64,000 bases of DNA from Galdieria sulphuraria (Eukaryota > Rhodophyta > Bangiophyceae > Galdieriales > Galdieriaceae): assembly GCF_000341285.1 (NCBI RefSeq), contig NW_005178473.1, positions 1-64,000 on the forward strand, given 5' to 3'. Of this stretch, positions 8,599-21,650 are shown in pieces. Under the pieces are notes generated by a model, which saw only the letters and a program-made list of their open reading frames with translations, did no database searches and was not told the origin of the DNA. How positions within the stretch are numbered: position 1 is the first letter of the stretch; each line of letters opens with the position of its first letter. The translations under genes were made by a program, and so were the position numbers.

Positions 8599-11500
8599 AT
8601 GGCTGGACAAAACCAAGAGAATGATTTTCAAAGTCTGGCAAAGAAGGTTTTGGACTACGCTTGTGGAAGGAACTACTTTAGAGAACATGACCTTGAATAT
8701 TTAAAAAAATTTTACCATAGTGAAGCAAAAGTTGTAGACCAAAACTTTTTAAGAAGTTTGGTTGGTGCCTTGCTGAAACTTGAAAAATTCAAAGTTGCCA
8801 AGAAGAGATATGAAACAGCGCGCCTAATTTCACAGAAAGTAAGCCATAACTTTAAACACTTCACGTTGTTGTAAACGTTTCCCAAAGATAACTGTGGAAC
8901 AACGCGAGTTGCTTGACTTATTTATTGTGCATGAACGAGACGTGGAAGAATATGGAGCATATTTGAAGACCTTGGTATTATACGGAGAGTCCGGGACGGA
9001 AGATGCCACGTTGCACAGTTCAAAGAACGCCGATAAAGTCAGAATGCAAGAACTTCGCGATCCACGCATGTCCTTGTTGAAAATTGCACGTTATTGCAGT
9101 GAGCGATATTTAGACTCTTCTTCAGGAGAGTCGTGGGTGACCAATTGCTTTTTCAAAGTTTTAGAAATAGAAAGAGTTTGGGTGGATGCTTTTTTGTTGC
9201 ACGTTGAGTATTTTTCACGCTGGGTTTCGGAATGTGGGGTTTCTGTTATAGTTTCACGAGCCTGCGAAGATGGAACCCCTACAGCGGAACAGTTTTATGG
9301 CGATGGAAAGACTTTGAGTGTCTTTATATTACTACTTACGAAATTTGTTAATCTCTTAGGTACTTCTTCGCAAAAAACATTTATCCTATCAGTAGTTGAA
9401 CGCAGCCTTCGAAGACAGTTGAGTCACTTTTCAACAGGGAAGTACACAGTGGATGAAAAGACTATGTTCTTGTCAACCATATGGATTAATTTCGCTACTC
9501 GGACCTTCTCACATTTGATAGAGGCCTTGGAAGTTCTTGGCAAAACAGGAACTGCATATACTTTGCTTTTTCACTATTTTGATAATTTGTCTAATGTTGA
9601 TAGTCCGTTTATTATTCATCAAGATATGATTTCCTTCGAAATAGAATGGCTTCATGTCATGAACATATTTGCTTATAGAAAGAGTTCACTTGTGGAAGTT
9701 TCACAAGCACTGTCACCATTGGGTGAGCAAAGAAGATTTTCCATTATTGTGAACAACGTGGTTCGTCAATACAAGGAACTACTTGCAGTTTTCTGTCAGG
9801 ATGTACATTATTCGTCTGAAATTGTCAAAGAGCTGATAAGTGAATTTACTTCATTCATTGGAATATGTTACATGACAAATGAAGGCTGTTTATTCCAAGT
9901 TACAAGAAGTCAAGGAGTAGAGTCTCCATTGGCTGAAATGTATCAGTCAACGTTGCAGGCATGGAAAGATTCAGCGGCCAACTCTCAATTTTTTACTAAC
10001 TTATTGAACATCTTGGACTGTTTCATGGTAAATATGGCCAGATTTTTACGCCAAGTGTTTCAGTCATCCATCTGGAGTGTTGGAGACGCTTACTTAACAG
10101 CCACCGCTGCAATGATTTCTGCGTTTCTCGCTGCACTAAATCAAATGTCATATTTAGATGACGAAAATGTCAAATGGATAGTTTTGCGACATAAACGTAC
10201 AGTTTTGGAATTTCACAAGCTCATGAGTGGGAGGGAGATTCTTATCCTGTTTTCTAAGAAGAAACTAGCTGAAGAGATATTCTATGGAAGCTTTACTTGT
10301 GAACTTACTGAACAAACTGAATTTCTTGAAAGCTTTCGTTCTTTTTTGTGTGAATATGTAGCGAACGAATCAGACGAATATTCTCATACTATACTTTCAT
10401 CAATGTTGCAAATCATAATGTCGGCGAAAATTATCATAGAAGATGACAGTGTCAATTTTGAACGCTCGTCGAATTGTTTTGTAGCAAGTGTTGATTTCTT
10501 GGATGAAATTTTAGACTCTTATATTTCTTCTCTAACTGTTTGTCCCAGTTCTGTCCATCTCAAGTTAGTAGAAAATGAAGGTATATATTTGCTTAGCAAT
10601 GGCATTTTACGTTTAGAGGAGGAGAAAGCTGCCTTGGCAAATGAGGATCATTGCAAAAAGTGTTCTTCTCTTAATAGAAAACTTCAAGTAATTTTGAAAA
10701 TCTTTTTTTCTAACGAGACTGCTCCTTTGATAAGTTTATATTCCGATCGAGTTTGGCGTATTTTTATAATGTTTCTGGAGAATGAGGATACAAGTGATCT
10801 TGGAAAAGATCTTTTGCGGAGAATTTTTCTAGGAGCAGATGAGCAAGAAAATTTACTTGATCTTCCCAAAGATTTTACTCTCTCTGAAACAAGAAAACAT
10901 TGTCGTTTGCTTTTTCAAGGCCTATTGGATAGGTTGGAGTTCCATTGTTTTCAAGATTCCGTTGGCGCAGAAAGAAAGGCACTCCTTCTTCGGAAATACT
11001 TATCATTGTTTTCCTCGCTTGTTGCTGAGTCTATGCGAATTATGCAAAGAATGTTTCGGAACTCAAGGGGCTTTGAAATTTTTAAAGCTATTTTTTCTGA
11101 CTCGGACTCGGACTTCGTTCGTAGTATTGCAATCGATTTGCTTAAACTGTTAGCACAGGTGACCCGAAATAATCCGAAGGCAGAGTTTGAACTTAAAAGC
11201 TTGTTTCCGTGCAAGTGAGTCATTTCTCATTTTCAAACAATGTAGCTGATTTTCCTTAGTTTTCTGGTACACACGCTCAATTCTTGTTATCCTGAAGGGG
11301 TTTCTAGCGAAGTTATCGCGGCTTTGTTGGAGGTTGTCGTGGGAAGTCCCATTCTGATCCGACATAACAGTGACAATTTTCAGTGTATGACATCGTTCGT
11401 TATAGAGAACGTCATCTTATCACAAGACCGACTTGCTTTCCGTAGTAGACTTGTTTCAAGTAGTTCTGAAATTCTATGTGCCTTATTCAAACTTGCTGAA

Positions 11501-14500
11501 TCGACATCAGAAGATGTTCAAGTGGCCCTTTGCAACTTTATATATACAATAACATATGAAGACAGTCTAAATGCCTCGGTTGTGGATGCTTCGGGAGTGA
11601 CTGAAATTATTATCGAGCGTTTGTTTTACTCATCCGTCGATTCTACGTTTTGGTCATCTTTGCATCTAAGAAATGCTTATTTATCTTGTTTATGCGCGAT
11701 AATTCGCCATTTGGTGACCCCATCAATGCTAAGTAGACTGCTTTCAGTTTCATATTTAGGGAGCTCCTCCCAATTTGGCTTACATGATAAGCGTACATTA
11801 TTGTACTCTGAAGTTGCTATCTTCCATGCCTTGTCAGAGTCATTTGAAATATGCAAAAAATGGCCTCGCTTTTTTTTGGACTTTTCAGGGAATCACTCAG
11901 GTCTTGCTTCAATAATTCCTGGTGCTGATCTTACTCGTCGTAAGGATAGTCTCTGGCTTACTTTCTGGTTTCGAAGAGAGACTATATCCCGAGAATCGTC
12001 ATTAGTTGAATTGTATACTTCTAAGGATTCCGCCTTTGAAGTTTTTTTAAATGAGTTGGGTGTTCTTTGCTTGAGACTGCATGAATCCGAGACAGTATTT
12101 GAGATGTTTCACAATACTGACACAGAAATTCCTCCGTATGTTTGGGTTTTCGTTTGTCTTCGTTTCCAACGAATTTCTTCCGGCAAACAGACTCTGATTG
12201 ATGTCTATTTAAATGGAAAACTCTCATCTTCAAGTAATGTATCAAAGAATATTGATAGAGTTACTGCAATTGGATTCGGTTGTTCCTTTAGTTGGACCGA
12301 TTTATCGATTTTACCGAGAGCAAGTTCATGTCTTAAGGGACAGTTTGGCGCAATTTACTGCTTCCAAGGTAACCTGAGTGAACGTACCATTTGCACTATT
12401 TATGAGTTCGGACCATCGTTTGATAGTGACCTTTGCGATTTGAGTTTTTCAGAATCAACAAGAGATTTGGATAATTTGTTGAATTTGTCAGTTCTGTTTC
12501 TCTATGCACCTCGTTGTTGCGGTGATTCTCGTACGTGTCCTGATGGTTCTTTAGCAGCAGTTGGATCAAGAAAATCAATAGCAGCTAGATTAATTGGCTC
12601 ATCAGGAGAGTCGAGAGTTTGTTCGGTAAATAACATTATCGATAGTTTGCACTGTGTTGGAGGCCTAAGAAGTGTTTTGGAGTTATTTTTTGCTCTTGAC
12701 AACTTCAGCTCATCGACCTTGGGAACAGATGAGACGGAAGCAGATAGTGTGTCCGCAGACGTATTGGAAAGCTTAAATGAACTCACTTGTTATTTTTTAA
12801 AGATTATCGCTGAGATATTGCGTTACGACAAGCAAGCTGAGATCGAATGGATGAATACGCATGTCTTTGACTACTTGGGTGCCTGGTTTTTTGAAACAAA
12901 GCTTTCCTTCTCATCTAAAGAAGTGATAGATGCAATCTTTCAGCTGTTTGAAACCTGTTCTGATAGAAAATCTGTGGTTTCAGTATGTACAAAACGATGT
13001 CTTTCCAACGAGTTTTTATGGAGCAAGATGACTCAAGACGTTGCTGTTCACTTCTGGAAAGCATTGTGTTCTTTAAAGGATAATTCTACGTTGAGTCCTA
13101 ATGTTTTATTGGATGTTATTGGAAACTTTGATGTGGATAGTGCTGTTTTCGTTTCCCGAGAGTCAAGAGACATCAGTTTATGCAAGGGTATTATCGACTT
13201 TATATTGCTTGGTTTTAAGATGCTCTTTACAAATTCGGACTTTGTTACAAGTGGCAATCAATTTCTGGTTATCGATGGAGCTACACAAAGAGATGGCGTT
13301 TCATACTTAGAACAGATAGAGCATGCATATTCGAGAGCTTTAGTTGAGAATCTCTTGAAACCTGTTTGCTTTCACGCGTTAGATGAAATGAACCAAGATG
13401 CATTTGCTAAGCTAAATTATTTACTTCAAGCACTTTCTAGCCTGAGTAATTTTCTTTCAGTTTCAGTTAGAGCCAGTTGCTTTTCGTTCCTAATTCATCA
13501 AGATTTGATCGAGGTTTTGCTTAAAGTGCTTAAGTCGACGTCGCAGCTTCGTCTTGTACTCTTCAGTATAGCGGCATTGTTTGACTTGTTCGAGTCAAAT
13601 TCAGATGAATGTGTGCAATGGGTAACTTCGCAGTTTCGCCTTTCAGAGTTGTCTGCATCGATGGAAAAGGAAGAATGGAAGAACCATGTCATTGGAGGCT
13701 TATGTATGTTTATCACAGGAACTTTACAAGGAGCAGACGCAGACCTCACTATGTTACTAGAGCATCTTATGTCGTCGGATTTCTTAGGTGGCCCATGTAG
13801 TACGCAAGGCACGATCGAAAAAATCCGAACTGGAGCTTTGCCCTTAATTATTATGCTTTTAACAAAGGAAAACAATTTGATTGGTAAAGCTTCTATGATT
13901 CAAGCGCTTGTTGCACTTCTGGAAGAAAGCAGGCAGCTGACGGAGACATTCCTATGTTTCAATTTGTGGTCTTTTTGGATAATTAGCCTGTCTCGAGTGA
14001 ATACATTTTCAACGTGTGATGAAGATGAGCTTTTCAGTTCATATGTTTCTTCCTTCAAGAAACTTGTTGTCCATCTATTCAAACATTTTATAGAAGACTG
14101 GGGTATGAGTGTGACCACTTTTTATCAAGTAGAGGAGCTGGTTTTTGCTGCTTGGAATCTTATAGACGCTACATTTGCGATGCAAGTTCTCACATGGTTT
14201 TTGCAATGTGTGAAGGATATTGCAGTTCCACTGTTGCTATCTCAGGGAATATTTGGTATGAACATAGGTGCAAAATGCTCTCAAACACTTGAAAGTACGA
14301 ATATTGAAGGTTTTGCTATGGTGTTTTTGTTTACAAAGCTCATTTGTGATATGGGCAATATGCAGAATGCAGAAGCAAAACAGAAAGATACTCGGCTAAA
14401 GTTAGAAATGTGCGAACTTTGCATAGAAATTATACTCCTACTGGGCTTGCTTAGTACATCCTCTGCGTCCTATTCTGGAGAATCCAAAGTGGTCGGTAAT

Positions 14501-17500
14501 GATTTTGAGTTTCTCGGTATTCACGTCTTTCCCAGATCTGCAGTATTGGATTTATTTGGAAAATATGAAAATGAACGGAGGTACCCTGCAAGCAGACCTG
14601 GTCAAAACTCTTTCAAACTTGACGAACAAACTTTTATAGAACCCCTTTGTAAGGGGGGCTTCGTAAGAATTTCATTATTATTTATCATAGATGCTTTGGT
14701 TGAGAAACTGAAACTACAAGAGGAATTTTCTTATTATGAGACTCTGCTTTCAAGCATAGGTGAAGTTCATGGAGGCTTAAGAGTAGATAAGATATGGCGT
14801 CACTATGTGGAACAGCATTTCACGAATTTGATTTCGGAATCTACTCCAAATCCGTCGGAGATCTCACAGAAAAATGAACTGGAATTACTTTTGGGAAACC
14901 TTGTAAAAAGATGGAAGCAATCGAAACATTCCGTAGAGCACAAGTCAACTGGTTTCTTTAGGCCATTCAAAAATAAGAGTCTCGGTCGCAATATGCAGGT
15001 TCTTACGTCACCAACAGCAGGAAGTGAAATGATAGCTTCGCTGATGAAGAGTGAGCAAGAATGGAACGAAACTGGATATGCTTGTATGTTTTCTGCTGTT
15101 ATGGAGTGGAAAAAACGAGTGGACCAATCGTTCGATATCCTTGAAAATATTTCTACGGTGCTTTCATCCAACACCCATATTCAAAAGGATGTACTACGAG
15201 AAGTGAACGTTTCGGAGGGAGTCAGAAATGATGCGAAGAGTAGGTTGAAGGCTAGCGAGTTTAGAAAACTTGTTTTTGGTTTTCGAAAACACCTGAGTTA
15301 CCAAGAGCTTATGAAGGATTCTACCAAGACTCAATGGAGTTTAGCTGGGATAATGGATAGCCTTCAACGAAGATGGCTGCTCAAACCAACAGAAAACATC
15401 GATACACAGTGGAAAAGATTGAGCCAATCGGCTCAACAAATGAGCTCACTATCGAATTATAGCGAAGAGGGCGTAACGTCACCTTCCCGTGATAGTGTTA
15501 CAGATGCTAATCAGAAGCGGAATAGTGATGTTACGACCATCACAGGTCCGCATCTTTCTCTCCCAGTTGATAACCTCTCCATTCAGCAGTTTGATGAAAG
15601 TTATCAGAAAAACTGGTCAATAGAGTCACCTGAGCCGTCTTCAGCGTCTCCCAGCAGCTCGACTCCATTGTTGAGTAGTATGGAGCTGTTGGCTGCGAGA
15701 ACGGCAGCTTCAGCTTCTGATGTTCAATGGTCAGGGAGTTGCATCTGGGTACGTTTTTTAAAAGCAGTTCCTGGAAGGTTAGAGTTGCGAGAAAGAAGCA
15801 TCCGATTTCTTCAAAGTCCATTTAACGAGGAATCCGAAAGGGTATTATCACCTGGATATTTCGTGAAGACATCATCTACTGAGGAAGATATCGAGAACAT
15901 TCAAGAGCTAACCTTTCCTCTCGAAGAAATTCAACATTTGGAGTTTCGTCGATTCCTTCTTCAGCACAAGGCTTTCGAAATCTTTCTACAAAACAAGAAG
16001 TCCTACTTTTTCGCCCTTCAAACTTCGCGAGCGTGCAAAACTTGTCTGAAACTTTTATCGAAACTTTTGGAGTTGCCCCATAATAGGCTGTTACCATCGC
16101 ACAATACGAGTGGACCCCGTTCGGTGTATGCAGGAGGTGCGTTCAAGTTTCCTCGCTGTTTATTGGATTGGAAAACAGTTCAGGCCTTGACAGCAGACGC
16201 TTGTGCGCGCTGGAAACGACGACAGCTAAGCAATTTTGAATATTTGTGCATCTTGAATCGTCTTGCTGGACGTTCGAATAATGATCTTTGTCAGTACCCG
16301 ATATTTCCTTGGATTTTGGCCGATTATTCTACTGAAAAGCTTGACTTGACTGATCCGAAAACATTCCGAGACCTCGCCAAGCCTGTTGGTTGTCAACCAT
16401 CTACAAGCTCTGAAGAAGCTGGGGAGCGCGAAAGGCGTTTTCGAGAGCGTTTTGAAACTTGGGCGGATAAAGCTATTCCACCGTTTCATTACGGTTCTCA
16501 TTATTCTTCAGCTGCGGCTGCTTTGCACTACCTAGTTCGTGTGGAGCCATTCACGACATTGTCTCTTGAGTTACAAGGAGGGCTGTTCGATCATCCTGAT
16601 CGTATGTTTTACTCTCTTGAGGGAGCCTGGAATTCGGTGACGCAGTCAATGCAGGATGTGAAAGAACTCATTCCAGAGTTTTTCTACTTTCCTGAAATTT
16701 TCCGGAATCGAAACGGCGTATCATTTGGCAGAACGCAAGATGGTCATTTGATAGATGATGTTTTATTGCCGAAGTGGGCAAATGGTTCACCTGAACACTT
16801 TGTGCGTGTGCATAGAGAGGCGTTGGAAAGTGAATACGTCTCGCTCAATTTACACCATTGGATTGATTTGATTTTTGGTTTTCGTCAACGAGGTCCAGCA
16901 GCTGTTGAGGCATGCAATGTTTTCTTCTATCTTACATATGAAGGGGCAATAGACCTCGAGTCAATTCAGGACATGGAACTAAGAGAATCGATGGAAACCC
17001 AAATTGCACACTTTGGTCAAACACCACCACAGCTAATGGAAGATTCGGGTCATCCACAACGTGATCACAGTGGAGCGCTACTGCAGCCTTCTTACTGGAC
17101 TCCTCAGGGTCTGATGGCAGCATTGGAATTTTCAGTTGCCATTGGAACGGATGACTCCATTGTTCAGATATGTCAAGCCGGTGATCGAATTGTGAGCATC
17201 ACAAAGAATCAGTTCGTTTTTCGTCACAAATGGATACCTTTACCTGACTTGCAAGGTTCACCATTTACTTTTGAAACAGATACAAAGAACATTTCAGAGA
17301 GTGCCGCGTTTTCTTCTCAAGAAGGAAACATCGAAACTAGAAGATCTTCAAATAGAGAAATTGTTGGTGGCACGTATTTAGCTTCGTCTACACAGGCATC
17401 TCTGTTTTCTTTGTATGCCCTTAGTTTTGATGGTAAAGTGATCATTAGTGCCGGCCATTGGGACTGGTCTATTCGTTGTTGTTTTACATCAGAAGCCCAT

Positions 17501-18364
17501 AAACCAATCCAATGTCTGAAAGGGCATAGAGACATTGTGACTTGCTTGTCTATTGGTTCAGACGGTAGAACATTGGTAACAGGATCAAAGGATACGACAA
17601 TTTTCGTTTGGGAAATAGTTTGGGGAGATCCTGAAAGAGTAAGGGATCCTAAGGAAGGGAAGCTGGACAGAAGTTATTCTGGTGGCGAAACTAAGCTTGG
17701 TGCAATATTGAAAGTACAAGGAAATGTAACAAAGAGGAGAAAAATGAAAGTGGTCGAAGAAAGGCCAAAGTTGGTTCTTTATGAACATGAATACCCACTC
17801 GTATGTGTTGCAGTTAATACTGAAGTTGGAGTCATTGCCAGTAATGATTCTTGTAACACCTTGATGATTCACAACTTATCAAACGGCCATTTATTGAGAA
17901 TTCTTGACTTTCTTAAAGAAAGTTTGGTCGACAGCGTCACTGTCACTTGCCGAAATGAAATAATTTTGGTATCAAGTAAGAAAGCAAGCTTTTTTTTATA
18001 TACTGGCAATGGAGTTGCTTTAAAGAAACAGTCCATTTGTTCGCATCATGATAGTTGTCAAATATTATCGTCGCCTACTATTACTAGCTACACTATAACA
18101 GTTGATGGAAGGCTTTTGTTCGTTGCAGATGAACTCAATGGAGTAGCAGTGTACTCAAGTTGGGGTCTTAATCTTTTACACCGTTATGTACCTTGCCCAT
18201 CTTCACCAGTGAACGCTTTATGTCTAACTGCAGAAGAAAGTATCCTTCTCGCTGGTTTATCAGACGGAAGAATTTTAGCATACACTGTTGACAGGTTTGC
18301 ACTTTTACAATCAAGTACTCTTTTGGGTGTCGAAGGTGCTTCTAATCCTTTTTATGGTTGCTAA
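8599..18364 (+). CDS. Giant BEACH-WD40 protein (neurobeachin / NBEAL / LRBA family)
   Basis: Exons 8599-8838, 8888-11214 and 11260-18364 encode about 3223 aa; the two introns are 49 and 45 nt. BEACH proteins are large scaffolds in vesicle traffic, lysosome-related organelles and autophagy. Layout: a long helical armadillo-like N-terminal half; a concanavalin A-like region at about residues 1060-1240; more helical repeats; a PH-BEACH domain near 2340-2465; and a BEACH domain near 2500-2780. BEACH markers include NFEYLCILNRLAGRS, YPIFPWILADY, FHYGSHYSS, PEFFYFPE and HHWIDLIFGFRQRG. WD40 repeats from about 2895 include GHRDIVTCLSI and LVTGSKDTTIFVWE. An in-frame ATG at 8476 would overlap the COQ2 presequence on the other strand, so the ATG at 8599 is preferred. 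The 3' end converges on the RluA-type gene, 29 bp apart. Confidence 0.9.
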
Positions 18365-18393
18365 CACATCCAATTTGTAGTAAATGTGGTTTC

Positions 18394-19606
18394 TTATTTA
18401 AAATCTGACCAAGAAGGTAATGGAGAGGTAAATGTCCAATCACTGCTTTTATATTCCTTTGCATGAAGCCATATCAAACAAGAACGTTCTTTCGTGTCGT
18501 GTACGGTAACGCGGGGACATATTGGGCAGTTTAGTTCTTGTCCTCTTCGAATGATATCTTCAGATAGTATGTCAACGGATGGCGAATACATTTCATTTTC
18601 CATATCATTCATATCATACTCAAAACCATACAATGGATCGTTCACTATTGGATGACCTAAGTGCTGAAGATGTAGTCTAATTTGATGAGTTCTTCCTGTA
18701 TGTGGTTTACACTCGACCAATGATTGCTCAAGTTGACTGTTGTAGAACATAAGTCTGAATGTCTACAGGTGTTAGGAACAAAAATTTCGTCATTGAATGT
18801 CAAACGTACCGTCATTGCTTCCTTTCCTGAATCGGCGCAAGATCCAACACAGTCATGTGCATCAAAATGAAGTTTCTGATCACAGACGACTGTTTCCGAA
18901 GGAAATTGGCCATGAACCCTTGCAACGTAGGTTTTGTGCACTTGCCGCTCGTGAAACTTTTCAGAAAGAAATTTTGCATATGTCTTATTCCTGGCAAAAA
19001 TAACCAAACCAGATGTTTGACGGTCCAAGCTGTTTTAAACTAAGCATGAGCATTCTTTCGGACTTCTATTTAGAGAACCTACCGGTGTATCACATGTAGA
19101 TTTTTCAGATCTTGTTCTACACAAAGTCTAGCCAGCAACGAGTTTTTCCTATAGTTTCCACAGGGATGAACTGGTAAATTTGCAGGTTTATTTACAACAA
19201 CTTTATCAGCATCCATATAGATAATCTCTGCTGCTTCTGCTGTTGTTGCTGCTTCGTGACGATGAACTACGTGAGTTACAACATGACCGTTTTGTAATAT
19301 AAAGTTGGGTGAAATTTTATGTCCATTTACGAGCAAACGACCTTCTGCCAATTCTCTCTCCCAATATTGCTGACTTCCGTGCGGAAATTCCCAAGAGAAA
19401 ACTTCCAGGATGCTTCGACCAAACCATCTTTGCTTGGTGTTCACCCTAAACTCAAAAGGATATGGAATGACATATCTGCAGTTATTTTTTACAAAGAAGT
19501 GGTCCTCAGAAATACTTTCCAAATCGTTCAAACCATTCTTATGAAAACGTTGCTTTTTTTGATAATTGTCGACTACTTTTGTAAAACCGTCCATAACACG
19601 TTTCAT
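18394..19606 (-). CDS. RluA-family RNA pseudouridine synthase
   Basis: Exons 19606-19083, 19029-18810 and 18762-18394 give 370 aa; introns are 53 and 47 nt, the second with GTACGT, an internal CTAAC and TGTAG. The enzyme isomerises uridine to pseudouridine in RNA. An S4-like region ([16 protein letters not shown]) precedes the catalytic domain. The active-site motif [11 protein letters not shown] forms exactly across intron 1, with Asp as catalytic residue. KPANLPVHP lies upstream and [20 protein letters not shown] downstream. The form resembles eukaryotic RPUSD2/Rib2-type enzymes; whether it acts on tRNA, rRNA or organellar RNA cannot be told. The frame extends upstream only with a TTG. The start is head-to-head with the helicase gene, 22 bp away. 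Confidence 0.88.
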
Positions 19607-19628
19607 TTGACGTGACAAAGAAATAATT

Positions 19629-21583
19629 ATGGCACAGCATCGACAGTGGTCTGCAAATGATTTTAAGCCTTACAAAGACGTGAAAGCGCTTCCTGAATAT
19701 ATAGGAAAGCGTCTAAAGTCTTTGAATATTTCTAAACTGTTTCGTTTTCAATGGACAGTAATCAAGTATTTGCTCTCTCTTGATAGGTATATTTATAACT
19801 AGTGAGTTGAAGAGCTTTGTTTCAATTCTTTGTTTAGGAGCAACTTTCCTGGTGATGTTATCGTACAGGCACCAACAGGAACAGGAAAGACTTTGTGTTA
19901 CGCTATTTCTATTTTGACTGGCAAGTATTCTAACTAAAGGCCCTTCTAGGAGAGGTTTGACTTGTTCTTTAGCTTTGAAGTCGCGTAGTTCACGTCCACG
20001 TTTACGTGGCTTGGTGATTGTGCCTACCAGGTATTTGATATTTGCTTACTTTGGTTTTTATGATAAGTTTTTAATAAGAGAACTTGTTAATCAACTGTAT
20101 TCTGTGTTTCTCGCTTTGATTGGAGACGACGATTTGAAGGTTTTAGGACTTAGTGGCGACACTTCGCTTTCATCAGAGAGAACAAAAGCTATCGAAAGCA
20201 TCCAACTTTTGGAGGATGAATGCTACTCTCCTGTCTGGAAGGTTGATATTCTCATATCTACTCCTAGTCGTTTAGTTGAACATATACACCAAAGAGTTGG
20301 TTTCGAACCAACAACCATAGAGTTTCTGGTGTTGGACGAAACGGGTCAGTGACAAGTTGCTTTTGAATTACCGATTGATTTTTCAATAGATCGTTTATTG
20401 AGTGGTCAAAGTCTGGACTGGATTGAAACCATTCTAAGACATATTTCGCGCTCCAGTGACGTTACTAGTTCGGAAAATAGGAACCTTTATTTGACAGGAG
20501 AACTTGGCCTTAGGAAGCCAATTCGCAAACTTCTCTTTTCTGCAACTCAGACAAGTAGTATTGCCAAATTAGCTAATCTGTCTCTAGTGAATCCAACTCT
20601 CTTTACTTATAAACAGGATGACGCTGTAAGATCCATTCTTCTAGGAAATTCGTCAAGTGAGAAACGTTCAAAACAGAAGTACTGGTTACCATTTGCACTT
20701 GAAGAGTTTGTCTTGTTATGCAAGTCTCCAGTAGAGAAGCTTGTTTCACTGGTTTGGTATCTGAAACATCTTGATTCTTCGTTGTCTGAAGCAGGTACAG
20801 TATCAATAGAACCAGTCCATTGTGAGATTCTAATTTGGCTAAGGAGTCATCGTCTTTGCTAGTTCAAAGATTTCAGCTCATAGGCTATTTCGTTTTTTAT
20901 CTTTGTATTTTTCTGCAGGTTATATTGAGTCGAATACTGCTATTCACATTGCAGAACTATCTAGTAACCTATCAAACCGTCAGAGACGTAATGTTGTCAG
21001 AGATTTCTCTTTACACAAACTTCAAGTTGTTGTTAGCAGTGATGTTGCCACAAGGGGTATGGACATAGAAAACATTGGCCATGTCATAAGCTTTGATGTT
21101 CCTGTTCACGTCAAAACATATCTTCATCGAGTCGGTAGAACTGCTAGAGCAGGCCATAAGGGAACTGGTTGTACTATACTGATGGAACATCAAGCTCATC
21201 ATTTTAGGAAGTTATTAAGGAAAATTGATAGAGCTGTGTCCAAAAGCAAATTCATATGGAAAGAAATGGACAATAACAATACGGAATGGTCCACTATAAA
21301 AGAAAGGTAAACCCATTTGAGATATTTTACTTTTTGTATTCATAGATTGTTTTACAGCGTTATGGAAATAGTGACTTGTATGCAATGTTGTATTCGAGCA
21401 GAGTCACGTAAACTAATTTCAATTCGGAAACCTTTAACCGGAACTTTGATGAACTTTCTAATAGAGTTAGGAAGGAAGTATTATCGATTGTCGAATGGAC
21501 AAAGTGATGAAGAAAGTAATCCAAAAGAGCTTATGTTGGATGAGCTGCAGCGTTTTTTGGGGTTGCATGGCAATGATTTCTAG
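19629..21583 (+). CDS. DEAD-box RNA helicase, DDX51/Dbp6-like
   Basis: Seven exons: 19629-19786, 19838-19920, 19973-20030, 20079-20344, 20390-20794, 20844-21306, 21358-21583, giving 552 aa. Dbp6/DDX51 helicases act in 60S ribosome assembly. Seen: APTGTGKT (motif I), VPTRELVNQ (Ia) formed across an intron, VLDETD (motif II, with Thr for the usual Ala), SATQ (III), VIVFASS (IV), VSSDVATRGMD (V) and HRVGRTARAG (VI). Intron 2 starts GCAAGT and ends TTTAG, a GC-AG intron; using the nearby GT gives a stop. The last intron may end at 21345 or 21357, both in frame. A Dbp6-type assignment rests on the region before motif IV and is less sure than helicase membership. Confidence 0.85.
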
Positions 21584-21650
21584 AAAACTCTTTGAAGCCT
21601 TGTAGAGGTTTGATAGGAAGCTGGTGTGAGCGTGAAAAAGACTTTATTAC

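Noticed and set aside
8894-11218. Reading 8894-11218 and 11324-18364 as two separate genes
   Set aside because: The gap is a 45-nt intron (11215-11259) with a GTGAGT donor that keeps frame; together they form one BEACH protein.
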